From NCBI GenBank assembly GCA_026394935.1, contig JAPLZR010000065.1, positions 1 through 13,891 of the forward strand: DNA of 13,891 bases. Reading direction: 5' to 3'. Below are positions 6,176-12,094 of this stretch, in pieces; positions within the stretch are counted from its first letter, which is position 1, and each line of letters starts with the position of its first letter. A program made the position numbers and the translations under genes. This stretch comes from Candidatus Woesearchaeota archaeon (GTDB taxonomy: Archaea; Nanobdellota; Nanobdellia; Woesearchaeales; ARS49). The notes beneath the pieces are model-generated. The model made no database searches. It saw only the letters and a list, made by a program, of their open reading frames with translations, and was not told the DNA's origin.

Positions 6176-6820
6176 ATGGAACAAACATCCAAAGAGGTAG
6201 TGCTCACATACGAAACATTGTACGAGATGCTACGCAAGGAAAAATCGCGAGATGAACTTCAACAACTTGATGGAAACTTCTTCAGAGACGTACTTACTTA
6301 TCTTCGCGAAAAACAACAGGAATACGACGACAACCTGACCAAAAACGACATATTCTCCCAAAGCGAAAGAGACAAAATACACATACAGCTGGCAAACATC
6401 AAAAAAATACTCAAAGACCTATACGACATAAGAGAAAGAAAAATCATAAACATGTCAATCAACAAAAGCAGAACACAAACAATGATTGTTGACACGGCAA
6501 ACCTTCTTCCACAAGAACAGCCCTTCTTTGAAAGCATTCACTCAGTAATGTCGCAATACAGAACAGGAATACTGCACAGGCTCCTGGAACAAAGAGAAAC
6601 CGACATACTGCCAATAGTACTGCCATTGCCGGAACAAAAAGAACAAGCCCCAGCACCACCAGAAAACAGCATTAAAAAAATAAAGTGCATAGAACCAGTA
6701 GAACAATTCTTCGGAGAAGAACTAGAATCATACGGGCCATTTGCGCCAGACGAAGAAACAAGCCTGCCAGAACAGCTGGCAAACATACTAATATCCCAGG
6801 GAAAGGCAGTTGAACAGTAG
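6176..6820 (+). CDS. Archaeal GINS complex subunit (Gins51/Gins15 type)
   Basis: GINS joins MCM helicase and a Cdc45/RecJ-like protein in the archaeal replicative helicase. The 214-residue protein has the Gins51 order: a helical A domain (about 10-138, including LYEMLRKEKSRDELQQLD and the RERKI segment near 86-90), a Pro/Glu/Ala-rich linker (about 145-165) and a C-terminal beta-rich B domain (167-212). The B domain carries the diagnostic pattern EQFFGEELESYGPFAPDE followed by LPEQLANILISQGKA. In many archaea a gins gene lies close to the rpl44e-rps27e-aIF2-alpha-nop10 genes; here only a vapBC pair separates them, which supports the assignment. Start: ATG 6176 follows AGGGGG at normal spacing. 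Confidence 0.85.
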   Translation: MEQTSKEVVLTYETLYEMLRKEKSRDELQQLDGNFFRDVLTYLREKQQEYDDNLTKNDIFSQSERDKIHIQLANIKKILKDLYDIRERKIINMSINKSRTQTMIVDTANLLPQEQPFFESIHSVMSQYRTGILHRLLEQRETDILPIVLPLPEQKEQAPAPPENSIKKIKCIEPVEQFFGEELESYGPFAPDEETSLPEQLANILISQGKAVEQ

Positions 6821-6825
6821 AAAGA

Positions 6826-6848
6826 TTTATATATAACTAAGTATAACT
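6826..6848 (+). promoter_or_regulatory. vapB TATA box with adjacent direct repeat
   Basis: TTTATATATA (6826-6835) is centred about 27 bp before the vapB ATG (leaderless). Overlapping and following it, TATAACT occurs twice (6832-6838 and 6842-6848), exactly 10 bp apart, one helical turn. VapB proteins commonly autorepress their operon, so this could be its operator; that is an inference. Confidence 0.45.
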
Positions 6849-6857
6849 GAATCTAAT

Positions 6858-7070
6858 ATGGTTGAACTTGAATGCGTTGCGAAAAAATGGGGCAGTTCTC
6901 TTGGAATTGTAATCCCGAAAGAAATCGCGAAAAAAGAGCACATAACCGAAAATGAAAAAGTAGTCATTGAAATAAAAAAGAAACACACCGCAAGAGAATT
7001 CTTCGGACTTCTGGCAGGCTGGAGGCGACCGGCCCAGGAAATCAAAGACGAGATGAGAAAAGGATGGTAA
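6858..7070 (+). CDS. vapB: VapB-type antitoxin, AbrB/SpoVT fold
   Basis: A 70-residue protein with an N-terminal swapped-hairpin AbrB DNA-binding domain: VAKKWGSSLGIVIPKEIAKK (7-26) is the classic (K/R)WG(N/S)S-(L/I)-x-(V/I)-x-IPK signature. The tail (about 42-70, with a Trp/Arg-rich GWRRPAQEIKDEM part) should wrap the toxin. It overlaps the PIN-domain gene downstream by 7 bp, the usual antitoxin-first arrangement. Codons such as GTT, CTT, GCG and ATT are more mixed than in adjacent plus-strand genes, a hint of later acquisition. Confidence 0.88.
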   Translation: MVELECVAKKWGSSLGIVIPKEIAKKEHITENEKVVIEIKKKHTAREFFGLLAGWRRPAQEIKDEMRKGW

Positions 7071-7450
7071 ATGCGTATTTTTTCGACAGCTACGCACTTG
7101 TTGAAATAACTAAAGGAAATCCAAGATACATTTCTTACACTGACAGCCAGATTGTCATTACGGTCTTCAATCTGACAGAATTCACATACTCAGTCCTAAC
7201 AGATTATGGCAAAGAGAAAGCAGTGCAGTTGTGCAAAAAATTTGATGAGTGCGTCTATGACATAGACGAAGCAACAGTATTCGAAGCGATGGAATTCAGA
7301 AAAGAACACAAAAAGAGAAACCTCTCATATGCGGATTGCATCGGCTATGTTTTTGCAAGGAAAAACAAGTTAAAATTCTTAACAGGCGACGAACAATTCC
7401 GCAACTTTGATAACGTGGAATTTGTTAAAGCACAGGAAGATAAACAGTAA
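7064..7450 (+). CDS. vapC: VapC-type PIN-domain ribonuclease toxin
   Basis: A 128-residue PIN domain, predicted to be a magnesium-dependent endoribonuclease that cleaves cellular RNA when free of its antitoxin. The acidic active-site residues are visible in order: D8 in FFDSYALVE, E39 in NLTEFTYS, D91 in SYADCIGYVFA, and D109 in FLTGDEQF. All are intact, so the toxin looks functional. Its start overlaps vapB by 7 bp. The pair sits between the GINS gene and rpl44e, which are commonly near each other in archaea. Codon usage is less A/C-biased (ATT, GTT, ACT, CTG present) than in flanking genes. The RNA target cannot be inferred. Confidence 0.9.
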   Translation: MVNAYFFDSYALVEITKGNPRYISYTDSQIVITVFNLTEFTYSVLTDYGKEKAVQLCKKFDECVYDIDEATVFEAMEFRKEHKKRNLSYADCIGYVFARKNKLKFLTGDEQFRNFDNVEFVKAQEDKQ

Positions 7451-7464
7451 CCTTTTTAAATAGC
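7449..7464 (+). promoter_or_regulatory. BRE/TATA promoter of the rpl44e operon
   Basis: AACCTTTTTAAATAGC directly after the vapC stop. Its TATA core begins 30 bp before the ATG of rpl44e (leaderless). It matches the rps8e promoter almost base for base. Confidence 0.7.
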
Positions 7465-7482
7465 CTATATCCCCACGAATAT

Positions 7483-7800
7483 ATGAAGTTTCCAAAAACA
7501 AGAAATACATACTGCCCAACGTGCAAAAAGCACACAGAACACAAAATAATAGAGGGCAAGAAGAAAACCAGAGGAAGCGCACACCCGCTCAGCTTCGGAA
7601 GCAAAAAAAGAATCAAGCAGAGAGGACACCTGGGAGTGGGCAATCACGGCAAATACTCAAAGCCAGCCATCACAAAATGGAGAATGGCAGGCAGAAAAAC
7701 AAGCAAAAAAGTCGATCTCAGATTTGAATGCCAGGTATGCAAGAAAATGCACGGCATAAGAAAAGGCGGATTCAGAGTCAAAAAAGTAGAGTTCAAGTGA
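7483..7800 (+). CDS. rpl44e: 50S ribosomal protein L44e
   Basis: A 105-residue basic zinc-ribbon protein of the archaeal large subunit, homologous to eukaryotic eL42. It begins MKFPKTRNTYCPTCKKHTEH and has the metal-binding pairs C11/C14 and C83/C86. The central block KKRIKQRGHLGVGNHGKYSK and the TKWRMAGRKTSKKVDLRFEC segment are family-typical. Length is normal. A TATA box 26 bp upstream (centre to ATG) fixes the start. It leads an apparent operon with rps27e and the unknown 115-aa gene. Confidence 0.96.
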   Translation: MKFPKTRNTYCPTCKKHTEHKIIEGKKKTRGSAHPLSFGSKKRIKQRGHLGVGNHGKYSKPAITKWRMAGRKTSKKVDLRFECQVCKKMHGIRKGGFRVKKVEFK

Positions 7801-7804
7801 AAAA

Positions 7805-7993
7805 ATGATAAACAAAATGAAAGAAAGCAATGCAAAATTCATCAAAGTAAGATGCCCTAAATGCAAGAACGAACAAATAGTATTCGGCAAAACAAGCACA
7901 ATAGTTCTGTGCCTCGTCTGCGGAAAAGAGCTCGCAACCCCTGTCGGCGGAAAAAGCAGAGTAAAAGCAAGAATTCTAGAAGTACTTGAATAA
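7805..7993 (+). CDS. rps27e: 30S ribosomal protein S27e
   Basis: A 62-residue zinc-finger protein of the small subunit, found in archaea and eukaryotes. The four metal-binding cysteines are C17, C20, C36 and C39 (RCPKC and CLVC), and the ending KELATPVGGKSRVKARIL fits the family. It starts 4 nt after the rpl44e stop. GTGA at that stop provides a partial Shine-Dalgarno site. An alternative in-frame ATG at residue 5 cannot be excluded. The L44e-S27e pair is a conserved archaeal arrangement. Confidence 0.95.
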   Translation: MINKMKESNAKFIKVRCPKCKNEQIVFGKTSTIVLCLVCGKELATPVGGKSRVKARILEVLE

Positions 7994-8001
7994 TCAAACA
8001 G

Positions 8002-8349
8002 ATGGAATCAAAAGACCTCGTTCAAATACTAAGAATAACAGGAATACACATACCTCAAAGAGGCGACATTCTAGGCAAGACCAGAAATTATGAAGTCGAA
8101 GTAATGCTGGACAAATCGCCAATACTGATATTCACAAACAAAAAAGACAAGTGGCAGGCAGCATTTAATGCAGGAGACCTTGTTTCACGAGTAGCGTGGA
8201 CAGAAGGAGAAGCACCCTACAAGAAAGACAACTACGAAGTAACATACAAAATTTTAAGCACCATAATAAAAGAAATGCAAAACGACAACATACTTTTCCC
8301 AATCATATCCGCAGTAAACATCGGCCTTACTTCCCTGGCAATATGGTAG
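8002..8349 (+). CDS. Unrecognised 115-aa protein in the ribosomal operon
   Basis: I do not recognise this protein. It begins 8 nt after the rps27e stop with no promoter of its own, so it is probably co-transcribed with rpl44e and rps27e. Codons (ATA, AGA, GAC, GCA) match the plus-strand neighbours, which argues that it is real and long resident. It looks like a small soluble mixed alpha/beta protein: an N-terminal helix (MESKDLVQILRITG), strands around EVEVML (31-36) and PILIFTN (40-46), a tryptophan-containing middle (W51, W66), a helix near 80-93, and a hydrophobic end (98-115, LFPIISAVNIGLTSLAIW) that could be a buried strand-helix or a weak membrane contact. No signal peptide, cysteine pairs or catalytic motif are evident. 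It sits where many archaea go straight from rps27e to aIF2-alpha, so a translation-related role is possible but unproven. Confidence 0.75.
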   Translation: MESKDLVQILRITGIHIPQRGDILGKTRNYEVEVMLDKSPILIFTNKKDKWQAAFNAGDLVSRVAWTEGEAPYKKDNYEVTYKILSTIIKEMQNDNILFPIISAVNIGLTSLAIW

Positions 8350-8372
8350 GATTTTACGACTAACTTATACGG

Positions 8373-8389
8373 AAACCTTTTTAAACAGC
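8373..8389 (+). promoter_or_regulatory. BRE/TATA promoter of aIF2-alpha
   Basis: AAACCTTTTTAAACAGC, a near copy of the rps8e and rpl44e promoters. The T-run begins 30 bp before ATG 8408, the same spacing as rpl44e, so ATG 8408 is preferred over the in-frame GTG at 8402. Confidence 0.7.
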
Positions 8390-8407
8390 CATAATCTCGA
8401 CGTGAAT

Positions 8408-9181
8408 ATGCTACTCAAGAAAACCGGATTTCCAGAAGACGAAGAACTCGTACTGTGCACAATAACAGGAATAACCCCGCACTCAGTATTCTGCACGCTT
8501 GACGAGTACGGCGGAAGGACCGGAATGATACACATTTCTGAAGTAGCTCCCGGAAGAATAAGAAACATCAGGGAATACGTAGAAGAAAACAAAAAAATAG
8601 TCTGCAAAGTACTGCAGACAGACAAGGAAAAAGGACACATAGACCTAAGCTTAAGAAGAGTAAACCAGACACAAAAAGCGCAAAAACTCAACCAAATCAA
8701 ACAAGAGCAGCTGGCAGAAAAAATAGTGGAATACGCAGCAAAACAAACAGGGCAATCAGTCATCACACTCTACAGCAAGCTTGCAGAAAAACTCATTCCC
8801 CAGCACGGCACGCTATTCGCGGCATTCGAACAAGTATCATATGATGCCTTGAATCTGGAAACTGCAATTGACAAAAAAATCGCAACTTTGCTGGCAGACG
8901 CAATAAAGGCAAGAATAAAACCGCCGCAAGTAAACATAGGCGGAGACTTAAAGCTGTCAAGCTATGCACCAGACGGACTGCAGGAAATAAAGAACGCTTT
9001 AGCAATAGCAACAAAAGCAGGAGTGCAAGTAAAATATTTGGGAGCGGGAACGTACCACATAGAAATTATCGCAGAAGACTTCAAAGAAGCAGAAAAAAAA
9101 CTCAAAGAAGCAATAGAGCCCATACTCGAATTCGCAAAAGAACACGACATAACAGCAGAATGGGCAAGAAAAGAAGAGTAA
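8408..9181 (+). CDS. eif2a: Translation initiation factor aIF2, alpha subunit
   Basis: This 257-residue protein is the alpha subunit of the heterotrimeric factor that brings initiator tRNA to the ribosome. Three domains are visible: an S1-type RNA-binding barrel (about 10-85, with GRTGMIHISEVAPGRIRNI and HIDLSLRRVN), a helical middle (about 88-170) and a C-terminal alpha/beta domain (about 171-257) that contacts the gamma subunit. The region equivalent to the eukaryotic regulatory serine loop reads EVAPGRIRNI and has no serine at that point. ATG 8408 is selected by promoter spacing; a GTG at 8402 would add two residues. nop10 and the PAC2 gene follow closely, forming the well-known archaeal aIF2-alpha-nop10 cluster. 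Confidence 0.94.
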   Translation: MLLKKTGFPEDEELVLCTITGITPHSVFCTLDEYGGRTGMIHISEVAPGRIRNIREYVEENKKIVCKVLQTDKEKGHIDLSLRRVNQTQKAQKLNQIKQEQLAEKIVEYAAKQTGQSVITLYSKLAEKLIPQHGTLFAAFEQVSYDALNLETAIDKKIATLLADAIKARIKPPQVNIGGDLKLSSYAPDGLQEIKNALAIATKAGVQVKYLGAGTYHIEIIAEDFKEAEKKLKEAIEPILEFAKEHDITAEWARKEE

Positions 9182-9190
9182 AAGCATCCA

Positions 9191-9361
9191 ATGAAACACA
9201 TACTCAAATGCCAGCAATGCGGCAATTTCACAATGAATGAAAAATGCACCTGCGGGGGGCAGGCAATAACGACAAAACCAGCAAGATACGCGCCAGACAA
9301 ATACGGCAAGTACAGAAGAGAAGCAAGAAAAGAAGACCTGGCGAAAAAAGGACTCCTATGA
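9191..9361 (+). CDS. nop10: H/ACA ribonucleoprotein protein Nop10
   Basis: A 56-residue protein of the H/ACA pseudouridylation particle, where it binds the Cbf5 pseudouridine synthase. It begins MKHILKCQQCGNFTM, has cysteines C7, C10, C19 and C21 for the zinc ribbon, and carries the family's second half, KPARYAPDKYGKYRREARK (29-47). The second metal pair is C-x-C here (KCTCGG) instead of the usual C-x-x-C, an apparent one-residue deletion. It begins 9 nt after the aIF2-alpha stop. Its TGA overlaps the ATG of the PAC2 gene (ATGA), so the three genes are probably co-transcribed and coupled. Confidence 0.92.
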   Translation: MKHILKCQQCGNFTMNEKCTCGGQAITTKPARYAPDKYGKYRREARKEDLAKKGLL

Positions 9362-10116
9362 ACTGGAAAGTACAATACATCGGAAACAAGCCAAAACTGC
9401 ACAACCCAATACTGATAGAAGGACTGCCAGGCATTGGAAACGTTGGCAAGATAGCACTTGACTTCATACTCGAAGAACTCAAAGCAAAAAAAATAGCAGA
9501 ATTCAGAGGCAACAGCATACCGCACTCAGTATTCATCAACGAAAACAACCTTGTGGATTTGCCAAGCATAGAGCTTTATTACAAAAAACTCAAAGAAAAA
9601 GACCTTCTATTGCTGGCAGGAGACGTGCAGCCGAACGACGAAGCAAGCTGCTACGAATTCTGCGACACAGTGCTTGACACAATGCAGGAATTCAAGTGCA
9701 ACGAAATAATAACACTCGGCGGAATAGCACTAAGACAAGAACCAAAACTGCCGCAAGTATTTGTAACAGGAAGCAACAAAAAAATAGTAGAAGCGTACAC
9801 AAAAGGAACAAAAGCAAACAGCAAAATATACGGCAAAGTAGGACCGATCATAGGCGTAACAGGAGTGCTATTGGGCTTGGCAAAAAGACGAAACATACCC
9901 GCAGTCAGCCTTTTAGCAGAAACATTCGGACACCCATTCTACCTAGGAGTCGGAGGGGCAAGAGAAATACTCAAAATCCTCAAGAAAAAACTGCAAATAG
10001 ATATGGACATAAAAATCCTAGACGAAGAAATAGCAGAAATGGAACAAGAACTCGGAAAAACACACGAATTACTAAGACGTTACAAGAAAAAAGACGAAGT
10101 AAGCTATATCGGATAA
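9358..10116 (+). CDS. PAC2-family protein (proteasome assembly chaperone-like)
   Basis: A 252-residue PAC2-domain protein, related to eukaryotic proteasome assembly chaperones and archaeal Pba-type proteins. Family signs are the N-terminal NPILIEGLPGIGNVGKIALDF (residues 16-36), the TLGGIAL strand-loop (119-125), GPIIGVTGVLLGLAKRRNIP (162-181) and LLAETFGHPFYLG (185-197). The tail is a charged helix (about 219-247). It ends SYIG and lacks the C-terminal hydrophobic-Tyr-X motif that some proteasome-binding relatives use, so binding to the 20S core is uncertain. The true start is ATG 9358, which overlaps the nop10 stop by 4 bp. The upstream in-frame ATG at 9244 lies inside nop10 and would add 38 basic residues unlike the family. 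Confidence 0.88.
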   Translation: MNWKVQYIGNKPKLHNPILIEGLPGIGNVGKIALDFILEELKAKKIAEFRGNSIPHSVFINENNLVDLPSIELYYKKLKEKDLLLLAGDVQPNDEASCYEFCDTVLDTMQEFKCNEIITLGGIALRQEPKLPQVFVTGSNKKIVEAYTKGTKANSKIYGKVGPIIGVTGVLLGLAKRRNIPAVSLLAETFGHPFYLGVGGAREILKILKKKLQIDMDIKILDEEIAEMEQELGKTHELLRRYKKKDEVSYIG

Positions 10117-10157
10117 GCTTTTAATACTCAATTCACAACAAATATCAAAAAAGAGGT
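10117..10157 (+). promoter_or_regulatory. Promoter and ribosome binding site of enolase
   Basis: TATA box GCTTTTAATAC (10117-10127) starts right after the PAC2 stop and is centred about 39 bp before the ATG, giving a leader of about 12 nt. GAGGT (10153-10157) lies 3 nt before ATG 10161 as a Shine-Dalgarno site. This is a second leadered gene, like the GINS gene. Confidence 0.6.
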
Positions 10158-10160
10158 CAT

Positions 10161-11417
10161 ATGCCAAAGATACTAGCAATCAAAGCACGACAAATTCTAG
10201 ACAGCAGAGGAAACCCCACAGTAGAATGCGACCTCAAAACTTCCGAAGGAATCTACAGGGCAAGCGTGCCATCAGGAGCAAGCACAGGAGCACACGAAGC
10301 AATCGAGCTGAGAGACGGAGGCGAAGCATTCCTCGGACAAGGAGTGCAAAGAGCAGTCAAAAACATCAACCTCATTCTCGCAAAAAAACTCAAAGGCAGA
10401 GCAATAAACCAGGAAGACATCGACGAATACATGATAAAACTGGACGGAACTTCTAACAAAAGCAAACTAGGAGCAAACGCAATACTCGCAGTAAGCATGG
10501 CAGCAGCAAGAGCAACAGGAAAACCATTGTACCAGCACATAGGAGAACTGTACGAAACAAAAAAATTCGTACTGCCAGTGCCAGCCTTTAACATCATCAA
10601 CGGAGGAAAACACGCAGGCAACAAGCTAGACATACAAGAATACATGATAATGCCTGTCGGAGCAAAAAACTTCTCAGAAGCACTCCAGATAGGAAGCGAA
10701 ATCTACCACACACTAAAAAAAGACCTTGAAAATCATTTCGGCAAAACAGCAATAAACATAGGAGACGAAGGAGGATTTGCACCGCCATTCACCTGCATAG
10801 AAGAACCATTCGATTACATAACAGACGCAATAATCAAGCTAGGATACTGGAAAAAAGTCAAACTCGCAATAGACTGCGCAGCAACAACATTCTGGAGAGA
10901 CGGAGTATACTATCTTGAAGGACAGGAATTCAAGCCAGCAGAACTGGCAGACAAATACCAAGAACTAGTAAATTCATATCCAATCGTAAGCATAGAAGAC
11001 CCATTCTACGAAGAAGACTTTGACAACTTCGCAAAACTCACCAAAAAACTGGAAAACACGCAAATAGTCGGAGACGACTTACTCGTCACAAACCCGAACA
11101 GAGTACAAAAAGCAATAGTCCACGAAAGCTGCAACTGTTTGTTGTTGAAAATAAACCAGATAGGAACAATAACAGAAGCGCTAAGAGCAGCACAAATGGC
11201 AATGAACCAAGACTGGAACGTAATGGTCTCGCACAGAAGCGGAGAAACAGAAGACAGCTTCATAGCAGACTTATCAGTAGGCATTGCAAGCGGGCAAATC
11301 AAATCAGGAGCGCCATGCAGAGGAGAAAGACTGGCAAAGTATAACCAATTATTGCGAATAGAAGAAGAATTAGGAAAGAAAGCAGTCTACGCAGGAAAGA
11401 CGCTTCATTTCGGATAA
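10161..11417 (+). CDS. eno: Enolase (phosphopyruvate hydratase)
   Basis: Enolase interconverts 2-phosphoglycerate and phosphoenolpyruvate in glycolysis and gluconeogenesis. This 418-residue protein is full length, with all key residues by family alignment: the mobile-loop SGASTGAHEA (38-47), the acid/base glutamate E203 in GDEGGFAPP, magnesium ligands D238, E279 (SIEDP) and D305 (GDDLLVTN), the catalytic lysine K330 in LLLKINQIGT, H358 in SHRSGETED, and K381 in IKSGAP. Codons are strongly A/C-ending, with AGA for most arginines. Its 3' end overlaps the convergent phosphoglycerate mutase gene by 13 bp. That enzyme makes enolase's substrate. Confidence 0.97.
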   Translation: MPKILAIKARQILDSRGNPTVECDLKTSEGIYRASVPSGASTGAHEAIELRDGGEAFLGQGVQRAVKNINLILAKKLKGRAINQEDIDEYMIKLDGTSNKSKLGANAILAVSMAAARATGKPLYQHIGELYETKKFVLPVPAFNIINGGKHAGNKLDIQEYMIMPVGAKNFSEALQIGSEIYHTLKKDLENHFGKTAINIGDEGGFAPPFTCIEEPFDYITDAIIKLGYWKKVKLAIDCAATTFWRDGVYYLEGQEFKPAELADKYQELVNSYPIVSIEDPFYEEDFDNFAKLTKKLENTQIVGDDLLVTNPNRVQKAIVHESCNCLLLKINQIGTITEALRAAQMAMNQDWNVMVSHRSGETEDSFIADLSVGIASGQIKSGAPCRGERLAKYNQLLRIEEELGKKAVYAGKTLHFG

Positions 11418-12094
11418 TATTTCTTCAAGATGTTCTGACGGTCAGTTGCCAACTTGACATGAGAAGGCAAAAGAACACTCTTCCAGGAAGATTTTGAAGG
11501 CTTTAAAGCAGGACCAGCAGGAACTTTCACATCATACTCAAAATAATCATCATAAGGCATCTCCCACTTCATCATCTGCTTAACTGAAACCCTCTCAAAA
11601 TAACGCCTGAAAGGACGCATACTATTCCCGTGAGCAGAAATAGCAACATTCACCCTATACTTTCTAATGAAAGAAAGCAAGTCCTTAATGAACGATTTAA
11701 CCCTGCCTTCAACCATCCTCACACTCTCACCATCAGGAGGAGGAAAATCATAATCGCGATGATACTTATCAAACAATTTCTGACCAAACTTTTTAATAAA
11801 AGCCCCATGAGAATGACCCTGCAAACCACCATAACAACGCTCCAGCATACGGTCATCATGAAAGACCAGCTTACATTCAGGATGATACTTCAGCACTTCT
11901 CTAAGCGTATGCTTTGAACGAATAAGACTTGTAGAAAAAGCAGCACAAAAATGCTTTTTTCTCAGCTTTTTTGCAGTAATATTGGCATTACGCTTTCCTT
12001 TAACAGTCCAATCAGCATCCATCCAGCCAGTAAAACGCTTTCTTAAATTAAAATGAGTCTGACCGTGCCTGAACAAATAAATTTTAGCCATCAT
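11405..12094 (-). CDS. gpmA: Phosphoglycerate mutase, 2,3-bisphosphoglycerate-dependent type (histidine phosphatase superfamily)
   Basis: This 229-residue protein should interconvert 3- and 2-phosphoglycerate, one step before enolase. The phosphohistidine motif is LFRHGQTHFN (H10 nucleophile), followed by RFTGWMDADWTVKG (20-33), the feature that separates dPGM from generic family phosphatases. LERCYGGLQG (84-93, E85), DFPPPDGES (116-124) and SAHGNSMR (153-160, H155) follow. Most archaea use the unrelated cofactor-independent mutase, so a dPGM type is noteworthy. The first ATG overlaps the glycogen synthase stop as ATGA; a second ATG directly after it could equally be the start. A different sugar-phosphate phosphatase role is possible but less likely, given the motifs and the enolase neighbour. 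Confidence 0.88.
   Translation of the reverse strand: MMAKIYLFRHGQTHFNLRKRFTGWMDADWTVKGKRNANITAKKLRKKHFCAAFSTSLIRSKHTLREVLKYHPECKLVFHDDRMLERCYGGLQGHSHGAFIKKFGQKLFDKYHRDYDFPPPDGESVRMVEGRVKSFIKDLLSFIRKYRVNVAISAHGNSMRPFRRYFERVSVKQMMKWEMPYDDYFEYDVKVPAGPALKPSKSSWKSVLLPSHVKLATDRQNILKKYYPK

Noticed and set aside
6815..7455. Target-site duplication flanking vapBC (similar CAGTA bases at the GINS and vapC stops)
   Set aside because: The similarity is five bases within Gln-stop codons and easily arises by chance; there are no inverted ends or recombinase.
9244..9357. Upstream in-frame ATG for the PAC2 gene
   Set aside because: It overlaps most of nop10 in another frame and adds a basic stretch unlike the family. 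ATG 9358 gives a normal ATGA overlap.
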